In this document: piece after piece, positions 35,681 through 47,699 of the stretch
Numbering within the stretch: the first letter of the stretch is position 1
Layout: each line of letters starts with the position of its first letter
NCBI RefSeq assembly: GCF_030704535.1
Contig: NC_081817.1
Span: forward strand, 28,769,001 to 28,833,000
Direction: 5' to 3'
Source of the DNA: Vitis vinifera
Taxonomy: Eukaryota; Streptophyta; Magnoliopsida; Vitales; Vitaceae
Length of the DNA: 64,000 nucleotides
Position numbers and translations under genes: made by a program
Notes under the pieces: model-generated
The model's input: the letters and a program-made list of their open reading frames with translations, nothing else
Database searches by the model: none
Told to the model about the DNA's origin: nothing

Positions 35681-36222
35681 AACTTGACAATAGTTAAGTT
35701 CAGGTTTTGTCTGAAGACTGTGGACTTAACTACCTTCAAGTTTGTACATAAAACAACTTGACAATAGTTAAGTTCAGGTTTTGTCTGAAGACTGTGAACT
35801 TAACTACCTTCAAGTTTGTTCATAAAACAACTTGACAATAGTTAAGTTCAGGTTTTGTCTGAAGACTGTGGACTTAACTACCTTCAAGTTTGTACATAAA
35901 ACAACTTGACAATAGTTAAGTTCAGGTTTTGTCTGAAGACTGTGAACTTAACTACCTTCAAGTTTGTTCATAAAACAACTTGACAATAGTTAAGTTCAGG
36001 TTTTGTCTGAAGACTGTGGACTTAACTACCTTCAAGTTTGTTCATAAAATAACTTGACAATAGTTAAGTTCAGTTTTTGTCTGAAGACTGTGAACTTAAC
36101 TACCTTCAAGTTTGTTCATAAAATAACTTGACAATAGTTAAGTTCAGTTTTTGTCTGAAGACTGTGAACTTAACTACCTTCAAGTTTGTTCATAAAATAA
36201 CTTAACAATAGTTAAGTTCAGG
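35681..36222. repeat. Seven tandem 74-bp units, each an imperfect palindrome
   Basis: CAGGTTTTGTCTGAAGACTG (or CAGTTTTTG in later units) starts at 35701, 35775, 35849, 35923, 35997, 36071 and 36145. Within each unit AACTTGACAATAGTTAAGTT is followed, after a loop of about 20 bases, by its near reverse complement ACTTAACTACCTTCAAGTT. Units 1-4 alternate (GTGGAC with GTACAT, GTGAAC with GTTCAT), so a 148-bp dimer was the amplified unit; units 6 and 7 are almost identical. Decayed units continue to about 36440. It lies between the convergent transposase and protease genes. Confidence 0.95.
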
Positions 36223-36630
36223 TAAAAATGACAATTGTAGACACAACTTCTTATGAGTCTATAGAAGATCAACTTGATACCTGTTAAGTCCAGATTAAAT
36301 ATGTTATTCTGGAATAGATTTCGACTTAATATCTGTCAAGTTTGTTCACAGTTAACTTGATAGTAGTTAAGTTCATGTGTTCTATTAAGACTGTGGACTT
36401 AATTACCTTCAAGTTTGTACCCATAACAACTTGACAACATTGAAGTTTAGTTTAAAAGGTCAATTGTATACATAACTATCGAACAACATTCATCAAAATA
36501 TCCAAGTAGATATATCAACCTGTCCAACTACATTTATCAAAATGCCTAACTACATATATGAAGCTATCCAATTACATATAACAAACCATCCAACTACATT
36601 ATCAAAATGTGAAATATCAACATGAATTCA

Positions 36631-39600
36631 TTACATAGGCAAGTATTTCATATAAAATAACTCTGCTGCCATCTTTTCCCGAAACCAGTCCATTCGTGCA
36701 CTTGTTAATGACTTCAATGGATGGTTGTGCATTAAGTATTCAGCATATTTGATAACAAACATGCCACAATCACCACTGCATGGTACACAAATAATCAATG
36801 TTAGGGCTATTATTAAAGATTAAGTGTATAAGTTATGAAAGTAAATTTAAGATCACTTACTCATTTTCCTGTTGAGGAATATCTTGCAGCCGTTCAATTT
36901 CCCATTCTTGGTAGTTAACTTTTGTGTCACCATGAAAACCATAATATGCTATTGCATTCAATATATGCGGCAACAATTTGGCTAATGGTTTAATGGCAAC
37001 TTGCAATCTTGCATTATTATTGATGCCCATCAATGAGTCATATACGTATATAATCCTTCGATGAAGGTGGACAACTCCTAATACCCAGTGACTAGTCCGA
37101 ACATTGATAGGGACATACACAATGTCAACATCAGGCCATTTGACAGAATAAAGAGGCTGCAAACCATTGGCATAATCAATAAGGATGTCATTCTCTAGTA
37201 ATTTGAATTGGTTCCACTTCTTGCCATGCTTAATCCATCTTGCTTGAGCATTTTGCTACATAGAATAAAGTTAATATACATAAATAAATAACCAAGATCA
37301 TAAGATTCATTATTACAAAAAAATTAAAAATGTTAACTAAAATTCAAACTACACATACCCAAAACATAGTATCCACTGTGGTAAACTTTTGGGAAAAAAG
37401 ATGAGGATTTTCTATTCGCCGCTTCCGGAAAAAGAAGAAGGCAACATCAATGTGCTAACAATTACAATAAAGTAAATTAGTTATATTATTTGGTTGTAAG
37501 CTGAACATAATAATAAATAAAAATAAAAACAAAATGCATCATTTACAAACCGTGTCAGCAAGCCATGAACCATGATTAGACAGTGATTGAAACCATTTTT
37601 TATCTATATGCATGTAGTCAATGTCAATTGTGGACCTTTGACATAAAAAAAATAATAAAAACATTAGTAATTTTATAACTTGTGAAGAACACAAATTTAC
37701 AAGTATGGATGTATACAACTTACCCTTGGTCATCACTCATCCACTTTTGAAAGGACTCTAATGCTTCTTCAGAGATTGGATGCAAAGGATCAAATGAAGT
37801 TAATGGTTTCTCAATCTCTTTTCTTAGTTTCTTTCTCTTGGTGGGATCTGTAAAAGGGTGCTGTAAGATATGAGACTTTTTAATCTCAGGCCTTCGCTTA
37901 AAAATGGCAGGAGATAGATGGTGAGGTATGACATATACTGAAAACTCGCCCGACATAGTTGGGGTACCAAACAACTTGGCAATATCAATAACTGGATCAT
38001 CAATAGAGTAGTCATCTTTCAACTCTTTAGTCACGTGTTTTTCTGCAAGCTGAAGGTTTCTAGAAGCTTCCATATCAATGTTCACATCCATGGGAATGTC
38101 ATTTCTCTCCACTTCATCATCTGTAACATCCTCAAAAATTCCAGTCTGGAAATCAAAGCCCATATTGTTATCATTTTCTTTTGTACTAGATTTTCTGAAT
38201 CTAGTGTCATGCATACCGTGTTCCTCATTCGAACTCTTAACCTAAAATTGCATACACCACCCAATAATAATAAATATGAGAAAACACAAATGTCAAAACA
38301 TTGAAGTATTAGAAAATTTAAACAAGTAAACATGTCACTAACTTCTAATAAAAGTTGTTTCAATTCATCCATCTTCAAGTTGAGTCCTTCAATTTCTTTC
38401 TTTAGATGATTGAAATTTAACTCTGAGCTTTGTCTGAATTTCACAAACTCCATCCATAATTTCTGCACATATTGCACATAAATGAAATAAAAATTTAACA
38501 CTTACAATATTTATATATATATTATGACAAGTTTGTTCACTTTGTGATTACTACCAAAAAGTGCTATTTTGTAGACCTAATTATAATGGTTTTAAGCACC
38601 TTTGAGTAGTAATCATATTCATTTAACCCAATTAATTCATTAAGGTCCTTAGTAATTGGTTTTAACCATTTTGTGGCAAGTTTACATGTTTTTATCAGCT
38701 TATGAACCAATTCAAGCATGCCAATTGTTGGAGGAGCTACTTGGGCGAGTTAAGCAAGGATTTTGTACGTTTATAGGCTTGAATTTCAAGTGGAAACACG
38801 AGCACAAGCAATGGAGAAGAGGAAAACAGAGTGAAGAAAACAGCTGCAGTCTTCTTTCGAACTTTTGAGGCACTTCCCGAAGTCCAATTTTTGCATGTTA
38901 TATACCATTTGAAAGCTTAGGAAGTCAAAAATCCAACGCTTCAAACCGTGTATGATTTGGAGCTGAAATGAGGAAGATATGGCCTTCGGAAGACAACTGC
39001 ATCATGTCAAATGGCCAATTTCGCAAGGTGAATTTCACATTGCGAAAATTTCGCAATGGGATTTTCTTCATGGTGCGAAATTTTGCCATTTCGCACCATG
39101 AAGAGCCACATTGCGAAAATTTCGCAAGGGGATTTTCTTCATGGTGCGAAATTTTGCCATTTCGCACCATGAAGAAACACATTGCGAAAATTTCGCAAGG
39201 AGGATTAGGCACATTGCGAAATTCCTTTGAATCCCCTGTTTTGAGACATTGTTGATGTTATTCCACTACCGGTTCTCCAAGATATTTTGCTTGATTTTTA
39301 GCTTTGTAAATACCTATTTTACCCTTGTAATCAACCAATGAATAGGTTGCTTTTGTAATAGCTCTTGTTTATTTATAGTTAAGGTCAGGTTCCACATGTT
39401 AATTATGGAATGAACATCTTATATTAAATAAAGTACCAAAAAAAAAAAAACATGCATGCATTATTTATGATGGCTAAGTTTAGTTTAAGTTACCTCTATT
39501 GATGGGGTGATTGCATCATTTGTTGTTTCTTCTGCCATTGCAGCAGTAGCAGCAGCAACATATGCAGCAGTGTCAGATGAGCTTTTTTCATGCCTTAAGT

Positions 39601-41553
39601 CATCATTCTTGGCATCTTGTGAGGCATTTGATTGGTGCAACATTTCTGCTGAAGCTCCTTGTTTATCTACATGCTTGTAATAGTCTTGTTGTTGCTCCTC
39701 TAAAGTGGGTGTTAGAAGCGAATGAAAAGTTAACTACAAAGTCCAAATCAAATATAATTATTAATAAACAACAATACAATAATATTTATAATTGCATTCT
39801 TAAAATGTAAAGGTAAAGAATTACTTACATGAGGCTCTAGAAATACATTTTCAACCTCAGTAGACCTTGGAGCACTTGTTGCACTCCAATTTAATATTCG
39901 AGGATACCTCTCAGATACACGAGTGGCATATTTCAATCCAATAAGTGGAATAGCCTCGTATGCCCAAACCTGGAATGCATATGGAAATCCAACAAGACTA
40001 TATGCTTCAACTGCAGCTTCTCCCTTTGTTTTCTTTTTATCTTGGTATTTGGATACCCGGTTCTCCAAAGCTCTTTGCAAACCAAATAGTGTCCTCTCAT
40101 AACAAATCCCCCCCCCCCTCTCCCCATGGATACTTGTTAAAAGCCTCCAAATTATCAACCAAAGCAACCCATTCCATATCTATCAAATTTTTTCCTTCTT
40201 TCCCAAATAAAACATGCTCTAAAAAATACAAAAGTGCCAACTTTATCACCTCTTCATCTTCAAATCCTTTTTTTTTATTTTTCTTATTCTTTTTCTTTTT
40301 CTTTTCCTCTCCTAAAGAAAGAAAAACTTTCTCCAACTCATCATTACGCACCTTGTTTTCTCCTTTAAAGTATGTGTCCCTTATTCGTAATGATTTTTTA
40401 TCACATTTTGTAATAGGACCAAAACTCAAGCCCGTAATCAATGCAAACTCTTCTTTACTAAATCTTAAGCCCTTTGACTTTAATAAAATCCATACTTCAT
40501 TGTCTTTTTTGGTTTCACATTGACGTAACAACAATTGATGAACAATTTGGGCTGAAAATCTAAGTTCGGGAAGGAGTAAAAAATGACCAAAACATGATTT
40601 TCTAAACATCTCCAATTGTGGTTCAGTCAATTTCTTCTTAATATTTTCAATGGCTACCAAGTGAGACAAACATGCAATTTTTCCAGGAAAGTACTCCTCT
40701 TTAGATATTTTAGATATAAAAGATAGGAGAGGAGGAGGAATGTCAATCTGCAAAATAATAACAAATTGTAAAAATATCAATATAAATTGAGCAAAATTAT
40801 ATTACCAAACTTATCCAACTATGTTAAATCCATCATTTTGTATTACTTCTTAACATAGACTTTATTTTCCTATTATTTAAGGATGTCGTGTCAAATGCTA
40901 ATATTCTAAAGATATTATTTTACTAATGCAATTGAAGCTATTATATTTTAGTAAGTTGCAGCTACAAAAAATTGGAGACATTATTCTAGTGTTTATTGAA
41001 ATTTGAAACAAAACAAAACCATTTTGAAATTGCAACCTGACAATGAACTTGATAGCAGTTAAGTTCAGTTTCTTCTTAACATATATATTTAAATCAAAAT
41101 TCTAAATATTTGGATAAAATAATTTTACAAAAATTATATTCAAATACGTTATAAATTCATAACAAATAACTTCATTACACAAAATTTCAAAACCTTTTGA
41201 TGGTAAACTTGATAGTAGTTAAGTTTAGTTTTTTCTAATAATTCAAATATTGCTTTAAACCTTGGACTATAACCTCACTGAGAAAATTTCCAACAATTAG
41301 ATTATCAATTCATGAAAAATAAATTCACAAAAAAAAATCTATTAAAAATGATAAAATTAAAAAAAAAATTAAAAATCAAAATTTCAAGTAGACAATTAAT
41401 GCTTACTGAATCAGTTGATTTCTTCTCATTTTCTGATGACGATGAAGAGGTTTCAAAACCTGGCTTTCTTTCACTTCTCTTTTTTCCCAAAATTTTATAC
41501 CTCTTCTGTTTCGTATTTTTCATCACAGAATTTTTTTCTTCCTCCATTTTCAT
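36631..41553 (-). CDS. MULE-borne DUF1985 / Ulp1 (C48) protease-like gene, one frameshift
   Basis: Nine exons in transcription order: 41553-41407, 40747-39829, 39733-39494, 38462-38343, 38241-37724, 37635-37551, 37454-37359, 37255-36861, 36775-36631. Joined phases agree except for one extra base in a G11 tract at 40108-40118. Allowing for it, the product is about 887 aa. Domains: basic Ser-rich N-terminus; DUF1985-type domain (about 55-290); Ala/Glu-rich linker; coiled-coil-like segment (436-475); C-terminal Ulp1-type cysteine protease with His764 (SHWVLGV), Asp781 (VYDS) and Cys843 (GDCGMF). This family cleaves SUMO or SUMO-like substrates; the role in transposons is unknown. As written, translation would stop just after the G tract. 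Start: first ATG after a possible acceptor, so an upstream exon cannot be excluded. Gene body confidence is high, individual exon edges moderate. Confidence 0.8.
38545..39440 (+). mobile_element. Repetitive insertion within intron of the Ulp1-like gene
   Basis: The intron between 38463 and 39493 is much longer than its neighbours and holds about 0.9 kb of different composition, ending in an A13 run near 39437. No coding domain is seen. It may be a solo LTR or small retroelement; ends were not fixed and no clean target duplication was found. Confidence 0.45.
39039..39200. repeat. 71-bp tandem repeat made of two palindromes
   Basis: ATTGCGAAAATTTCGCAA occurs at 39039, 39110 and 39181. Between these lies CTTCATGGTGCGAAAT, then TTTGCC, then the perfect 16-base reverse complement. 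So each unit has a small and a large hairpin. Confidence 0.92.
41045..41228. repeat. Sub-terminal AACTTGATAG(C/T)AGTTAAGTT motifs, right side
   Basis: Two copies (41045-41068 and 41205-41228) of the same motif that forms the arms of the 74-bp units. Here they lie in the first intron of the protease gene. Confidence 0.6.
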
Positions 41554-41830
41554 GAACTGAATCAACACACAATATCAGAAAGATGAAAAATCGGGTTTGA
41601 TTAAAAGAAAAAAATAAGAACCAAAATAAGACACTTACGGTTTCTTCTCATTTCATGGATGAAGATTCATATATACAGTTCGAAAAACCAAAATCAAAGA
41701 ATGAAACAGTGAAACTTACTTTCTGTTTTTTCTTTGTATTGTGTTGCCTTTTTGTTCTCTTGCAATAAACGGAAAAATCCTTCGTGATTTCTTTCTCGCA
41801 GGTTAACAGATGGAACAAATGGGTTTGCAG

Positions 41831-41930
41831 GGTAACGAAGAGACACAATACAAGAGAAAATTGGAGTTGGAGGGAAAAAGGGTAACGAAGAGACACAATA
41901 CAAGAGAAAATTGGAGTTGGAGGGAAAAAG
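41831..41930. repeat. Perfect 2x50-bp tandem duplication at right MULE end
   Basis: 41831-41880 and 41881-41930 are identical, beginning GGTAACGAAGAGACACAATA. The second copy overlaps the inner part of the right terminal inverted repeat. Confidence 0.95.
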
Positions 41931-42059
41931 GGCTGAAAAAGATAACTGAGGGGGTGAGGGGGTATTTTTGTCCGAATTGGGTCATTTTTGAGACCTAAAT
42001 AAGTAAAGGGTTAGTTTTGCAATATTGAGGGATTTTTGTCTCTTTTAATCGGTTATCCC
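41900..42059 (-). repeat. MULE right terminal inverted repeat
   Basis: Reverse complement begins GGGATAACCGATTAAAAGAG and matches the left end with mismatches; GACAAAAATCCCTCAATATT is shared exactly. Confidence 0.85.
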
Positions 42060-42068
42060 TTTTTATAA
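42060..42068. repeat. MULE target-site duplication, right
   Basis: TTTTTATAA, identical to 31741-31749. Confidence 0.9.
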
Positions 42069-44477
42069 TTTTATTCACAAAATTATTTAAATTTAAAATT
42101 TCTTTTTTTAAAAAATTAAAAATTATTTATAAAAATATTTTTAAAAATTTATTTACAAAAGAATATTCCAATTTGATTTTATTTGTAAAGGAATTGATCA
42201 TGTTATTTTTGTTAAAAACAAGATTCTACAATTTTATTAAAAAAAGTATTGACTAAATTCTCATCAAGGAGAAGTGATTTTGCCAAGAAGTGAGGTTTTT
42301 ACTACTCTATTTACAAAAGGAAAGTTTCAATTCAATTCTAAAAGAAGATTTTTTTTTTTTTTGGATATTATCTAGAAAAACATTTTTTTTTTACTAATTT
42401 ATTAGTCAATTCAATTTTTATTTAAAAGGTTTTTGTAACTTTTATTTATGAAAATTATTTCCAAATCAATTTTTATTCAATTCCTTTAAAAAATTGATTT
42501 AGAAAAAAAAACTTTATTTAAAGAAAAAAAGAATGTTCATCAATTTATTCAAAAGAGCTTTACAATTTTATCTTAAAATTTACAAAGAAAATCAAATTTG
42601 TTAGAAAAGGTTATTATTTTAAGAAAAAAGGTTTAAGAGATATTTAAGGTAAGAAAAATTTCTAAAACTTATTTTCATTAAATGAAATTTCTAGGTCCCT
42701 CAAGAAACCGTCCACTACCTCTGCCATTGCCTAAGGTTTCATGTCCTTAAAATAACCTTCCGAACCTTCCATTCTCTTCAACCATGTATCCATAGTTCAA
42801 CCACTAACCAAGAAATGGGCCCATGCAATAGCATAAAATAAATCCTAGAGTAAATGCATGAACCAAATAACCTAAACCCGTTGGAGCATACGTCGTGCGG
42901 TGGTTGGCAGCTTATGCGGTGGCGACACCGAGTGCGAGTTGTGACCGACCATGGTGTGTCAAGGATGGTGCAGATTTGGCATGAGGGAGGCGGAAAAGGA
43001 GTTGTAGTGGGTATGGAGAAGAAAGGGTTACGAAGGAAGGAAGAAACCAAAGAAAGAGACATGGGTTTCATGGGATGGGGGTCTAGAGAGAGAGAAAGAT
43101 AACAAAGGTAGGTTGTAGAATGGGTAGAGGTCATAGTGTTGGATTGTGAAATTTGAATTAGTTTTGTTGCACTTTAAGTGGATGTCAAAGAGTTCGATTA
43201 GCTTGGAGTTGAAAGGAGTAGTGTCCTATAGGGATTTTTTTATGTGATGGTGGACAAGTATATCCCTATTATATATTTAACCTTTTATGTTTGAAGTTTT
43301 AATTTTTAGAAAGAGTGATCGTAATTAAGAGGTTTTTTTTTTAGAGTTTCATTATTGTAATTCTTTTCGTTTTTTTTTTTTTTATTGATGGATTGTTAGG
43401 TGATGGTACACTTCGTGAACGTAGGGATTACATTGATTGTCGAACCACATTAAAAATCTTGTATTTTTATTTATTTTTCTATTTGTATATGTGGTTTGGT
43501 TAATAGGTCGTGTTGATGGGAGACACGATAAGAGGGAGTAGAGAGGAGGGGGGCCAAAATGTGGGTCACATGGGGGAGTGAGCTGGTAGAGTGCATGGAT
43601 GAAAATATTGAGATATTTCGATGATATATCACCCAAATATTGAATATCAACATAGCCATATTTTTGCGATATATTCAACCTTTAAAAAATAAATGTATTA
43701 ATTTTATGGAAGTCGGTTTATTGGTGATAAAGCAACATTTTTGTGATATATTATATCATTGAAATATTGAATGTTGACAACCTTTGATAAATATAAGGGT
43801 TAGATATTTTGGTTGGACTAGATCAACAATTTTTCCCTGATATATCACATATCGAATATTAATATTAGTAGCCTTCAATGTACATAAGGGTTAGATATTT
43901 TAGTTAAACAACATTTTCACAAGATTAGTAATTTTTCATCGATTTATCAATAATAAAGTGACATTTTTGTGATATATTCAACCTTTGAAAAATAAATAGG
44001 TAAATTTTATGCATGTCAATTTATCAACGACAAAGCGAACATTTTTACTATATATTCAACCTTTAAAAAATAAATATATAAACTTTTTGCATGCTTGTGG
44101 GTGCAAGGGCAAGGGTTTGAACACAAGACTTCACACTTAATTAGGCACCCAAACAATTTTTATTTTGATTATAAATGGACATATCTTTATATATGTTACA
44201 TTATAAACATTATATATAACATCTTAATAAAATTATCAATATTTTAATAAAAAAATACTTATATATATATCATTATTTATTTTATGTTATTGAATACACA
44301 TCCAAATTAGATAGACACGTATAAAAAATGTTTTCAATTTATGAGCATCATTACTAAATATTACAAATTATATCATACATTTATCAAAATTTTTAATAAA
44401 ATAACATCAATTGTTTGTTATTATTTTTTATAGTTTTTTTTCAATATTTTCATAAGTTTTAATCAAATTTTATCTGT
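42069..44477. other. Intergenic, degraded repeats, no gene seen
   Basis: 42069-42700 is AT-rich and may continue the LTR debris left of the MULE. Around 43410-43470 a GTCGAACCACATTAAAAATC phrase resembles the polyadenylation region of plant LTRs. From about 43600 to 44100 a degenerate repeat recurs with GATATATTCAACCTTT.AAAAATAAAT (three times). The ORFs in 42778-43134 look like chance. Confidence 0.4.
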
Positions 44478-44556
44478 CATTAAAAAACCATGCAATATTA
44501 TTCGGGTCGGGTCGTCAAACCGGATCAAACAAAACTAGGCTCCACAAAACCCAACA
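44478..44556 (-). repeat. Truncated 3' LTR of copia element
   Basis: Matches 48882-48962 with few changes (shared CATGCAATATTATTC.GGTCG phrase). Sequence left of 44478 no longer matches the 5' LTR. Confidence 0.85.
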
Positions 44557-44648
44557 AATCTCCCACTTGGAGACTAGTTCAATCACCAACATCAAACCGC
44601 TATCATCCAAGAAACAATCCCTCATCCCTGCAACTCATCCTCCTGTCC

Positions 44649-47394
44649 TCAAGCTAGAAGACCAATTAAAGTTGCGCACAGCTTCAACTTCTCAATAGTG
44701 ACACCCTTAGTCAACATGTCTGTCGGGTTCTTAGATTCACAAATCTTCTCAAGTATTACCACTTTATCTTCAACAAGATAACAGATAAAGTGGTATTTTG
44801 TTTGTATATGCTTCAACTTTGAATGAAAAGCCGAATTTTTGGCAAGAAAAATTGCACTCTGACTGTCACTATGTAAAATGTCCATCTCCTGCTTCTTACC
44901 CAATTCATCTAAGAAACCATGTAGCCAAATCATCTCATTTCCAGTTTCAGTTGCTGCAACATACTCAGCTTCTGTGGTAGAAAAAGTAACAATCTTCTGT
45001 AGATTTGAAGCCCATGATATAGCTGTACCACCTAGAGTAAAAACAAACCTAGTGGTACTTTTTCTACTATCAATATCACCAGCAAAATCAGCATCTACAT
45101 AACCTTGCAATTTCAAACTTGCACCTATGAAGCAAAGACATGTATCTAATGAACCCTTCAGATATCTTAGAATCCACTTGACTGCCTCCCAATGCTGCTT
45201 TCCAGGCCTACTCATGAATTTGCTCACAACTCCCACTGCATGTGCAATGTTTGGCCTTGTACACACCATAACATACATCAAGCTGCCAATAGCTGAGGCA
45301 TAGGGCACCTTGCTCATATGGTCCATTTCTTCTTCTGTCTTCGGTGACTGTTCTTTGCTTAGTTTGAAATGACTACCCAAGGGTGTGCTCACTGGTTTAG
45401 CTTCATTCATGTTGAACCTACTGAGAACTTTCTTCACATACTTTGACTGTGAAAGCTTCAATGTACCATTAGCCTTGTCTCTAATCATTCTCATACCAAG
45501 GATTTGTTTTGCAGCTCCCAAATCCTTCATTGCAAACTGTTTGGACAATTGCTTCTTCAGATTATTAATTTTCTCAATGTCAGACCCTGCAATAAGCATA
45601 TCATCCACATACAACAGAAATATGATGTAAGAATTGTCAAAGGACTTAACATAGCAACAGTGATCAGCTTCACATCTCTTGAACCCAATTCTATGCATAA
45701 AATCGTCAAACTTCTTGTACCACTGTCTAGGAGCTTGTTTAAGGTCATACAAGCTTTTTCTTAGTTTGCAGACTAGATTATCTTGTCCCTGAACAATGAA
45801 CCCTTCTGGTTGAATCATGTAAAGGTCTTCCTCCAAGTCACCATGAAGGAATGTTGTATTCACATCTAACTGCTCAAGATGTAAGTTTTCTGCAGCCACC
45901 ATTCCCAGTGCAAGTTGATTGTTGACATCTTCACAACTGGAGAAAATATCTCTGTGTAATCAATGCCCTCCTTCTGCTAGAACCCTTTAACAACTAATCT
46001 GGCCTTGTAACGTTTCCTACCATCATGCTCATTCTTTATTCTGTATACCCACTTGTTGTGCAAAGCCTTCTTTCCTACTGGCAATTCAGTCAGTTCCCAT
46101 GTCTGATTCCCTAACAGGGAATCCATCTCATCCTTCATGGCTAACTCCCACTTGCTTGAATTCTCATCTTACAAGGCTTCATCATAACACTCTAGCTCAC
46201 CACCATCAGTCAACAAGAGATAATTTAAAACAGGTGAATAACGCTGCGGAGGTCTAATGTTCCTGGAAGATCTACGAACTTCAGCTATAGGTGTACTCAG
46301 ATCTACCTGTGAATTTACATTCTCCTTATCTTCTTCACCCCCTTTTTAGACAGTACTTTTAGTCAATTCATCTAAGTTGACAAACTCAGATTTCTTTTGA
46401 TCTATCTCTGTAACATCTGACACTACAGTTAACCTGTCCTTGTACATAACATGTTCATTAAATATCACATTTCTACTTCTGATGATTTTCCTGTTTTGTT
46501 CATCCAAAAACCTATAACCAAATTTCTCATCACCATAGCCAATGAAAAAACATATTTTTGACTTTGCATCAAGTTTACTACGAGCATGAGAATCAATATG
46601 AACATAAGAAACACAACAAAAAACTTTTAAATGTGAAAACTTCACCTCTTTACCGCTCCAAATCTCCTCAGGAAGTCTGAACTCCATGGGAACTGATGGT
46701 CCTCGGTTTATCAAGTAAGGTGCAGTGCTAACAGCATCAGCCCAAGAAGTTTTTGGTAGTCCAACATGGAACCTCATACTTCTAGCACGCTCATTGAGAG
46801 TTCTATTCATGCGCTCAGCCACACCATTCTGTTGTGGTGTCCCAAGAATAGTCTTCTCCATCCTAATTCCCTGTGCAGCACAATACTCACTGAACCCTCC
46901 ATCTATGTACTCTTCTCCATTATCTGACCTCAAACATTTTACTTTCAAACCTGTTTCTGTCTCAACCATGACCTTCCACTTCTTAAAAGTTTCAAATACA
47001 TCAGATTTATTTTTTAGAAAATAAATTCATATCTTTCTGCTTGAGTCATCAATAGAAGTGATGTAGTACCTTGAACCTCCCAGGGATGCAACCAGAGAAG
47101 GCCCCCACAAATCAGTGTGTACTAGTTCCAATTTTTCAGCCTTCGGTGTCCTGCCAGTTTTCAAAAAACTCACATTTTTTTGCTTTCCTAAGATGCAACT
47201 TTCACACATGTCAAATCAATGGACTTCAATTCTGGTAGTTTTCGTTTTGACAATAGCATCTTCATCTCTTTCTCACTCATGTGACTAAGTCTGCGGTGCC
47301 ATAGACTTGTATCAGTACTTGCATTAGCAACTGCAATTGTGTCTCTTGGACTTGAGGTCATATACAGAGTACCAGTCTTCTTTCCACGAGCCAA
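44649..47394 (-). pseudogene. Copia pol: integrase and reverse transcriptase/RNase H, broken
   Basis: Pieces in order on the minus strand: pre-integrase zinc domain (LWHRRLSHMSEKEM, then CESCILGKQ), integrase core (VHTDLWGP, then PQQNGVAERMNRT), and the reverse transcriptase (45902-44649, 417 codons open) with QLDVNTTFLHGDLEEDLYM, the catalytic FLLYVDDMLI and the RNase H region with VDADFAGD and STTEAEYVA. Frame breaks lie between 47394 and 46969 and between 46346 and 45902. The RT part alone remains uninterrupted and keeps catalytic residues. Confidence 0.9.
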
Positions 47395-47699
47395 TACCTT
47401 AGCTCCCTTTGTAACCTTCCAAGTACCACCAACAAATAGTATTGTTTGTCCTTCATCATCAAGTTGTCCAACAGAAATCAGATTCCTCCTCAGGTCAAGA
47501 ATATGTCGAACCTTCTCCAGTAACTAAACAAACCCATTGGGCAATGATATCCGAATGTCTCTCAGACCCACAACATCCAAGGCTGAACCATCAGCCAAAT
47601 ACACCTTACCAAAATCACCTGCAACATAATTCTGTATGATTTCTTGGTGTGGAGCGGTATGAAACGAAGCTCTTGAATCCAAAACCCAATCATCAAGTG

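Larger units (their letters stand above)
31750..42059 (+). mobile_element. Complete Mutator-like element with Ulp1 protease gene (10.3 kb)
   Basis: Imperfect terminal inverted repeats of about 150 bp or more (31750 to about 31905, and about 41900-42059 inverted) share phrases such as GACAAAAATCCCTCAATATT and GGACAAAAATACCCC. They are flanked by the perfect 9-bp duplication TTTTTATAA. Inside are a MURA transposase gene on + and a convergent DUF1985/Ulp1 protease gene on -, separated by a tandem palindromic array. This layout matches known plant MULEs that carry a Ulp1-like gene (the Arabidopsis KAONASHI group and melon CUMULE are established examples). The element may have been autonomous recently: the transposase frame is open. 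Confidence 0.93.

Noticed and set aside
35681-36222. CRISPR-like array of 74-bp repeats
   Set aside because: The units are directly adjacent with no unique spacers, and the context is a plant transposon. It is an ordinary tandem repeat of palindromes.
39960-40523. 187-codon plus-strand ORF
   Set aside because: It is the antisense shadow of the DUF1985 exon of the protease gene.
42778-43134. Overlapping ORFs of 118 and 82 codons
   Set aside because: No domain, low-complexity composition, and they lie in repeat debris.
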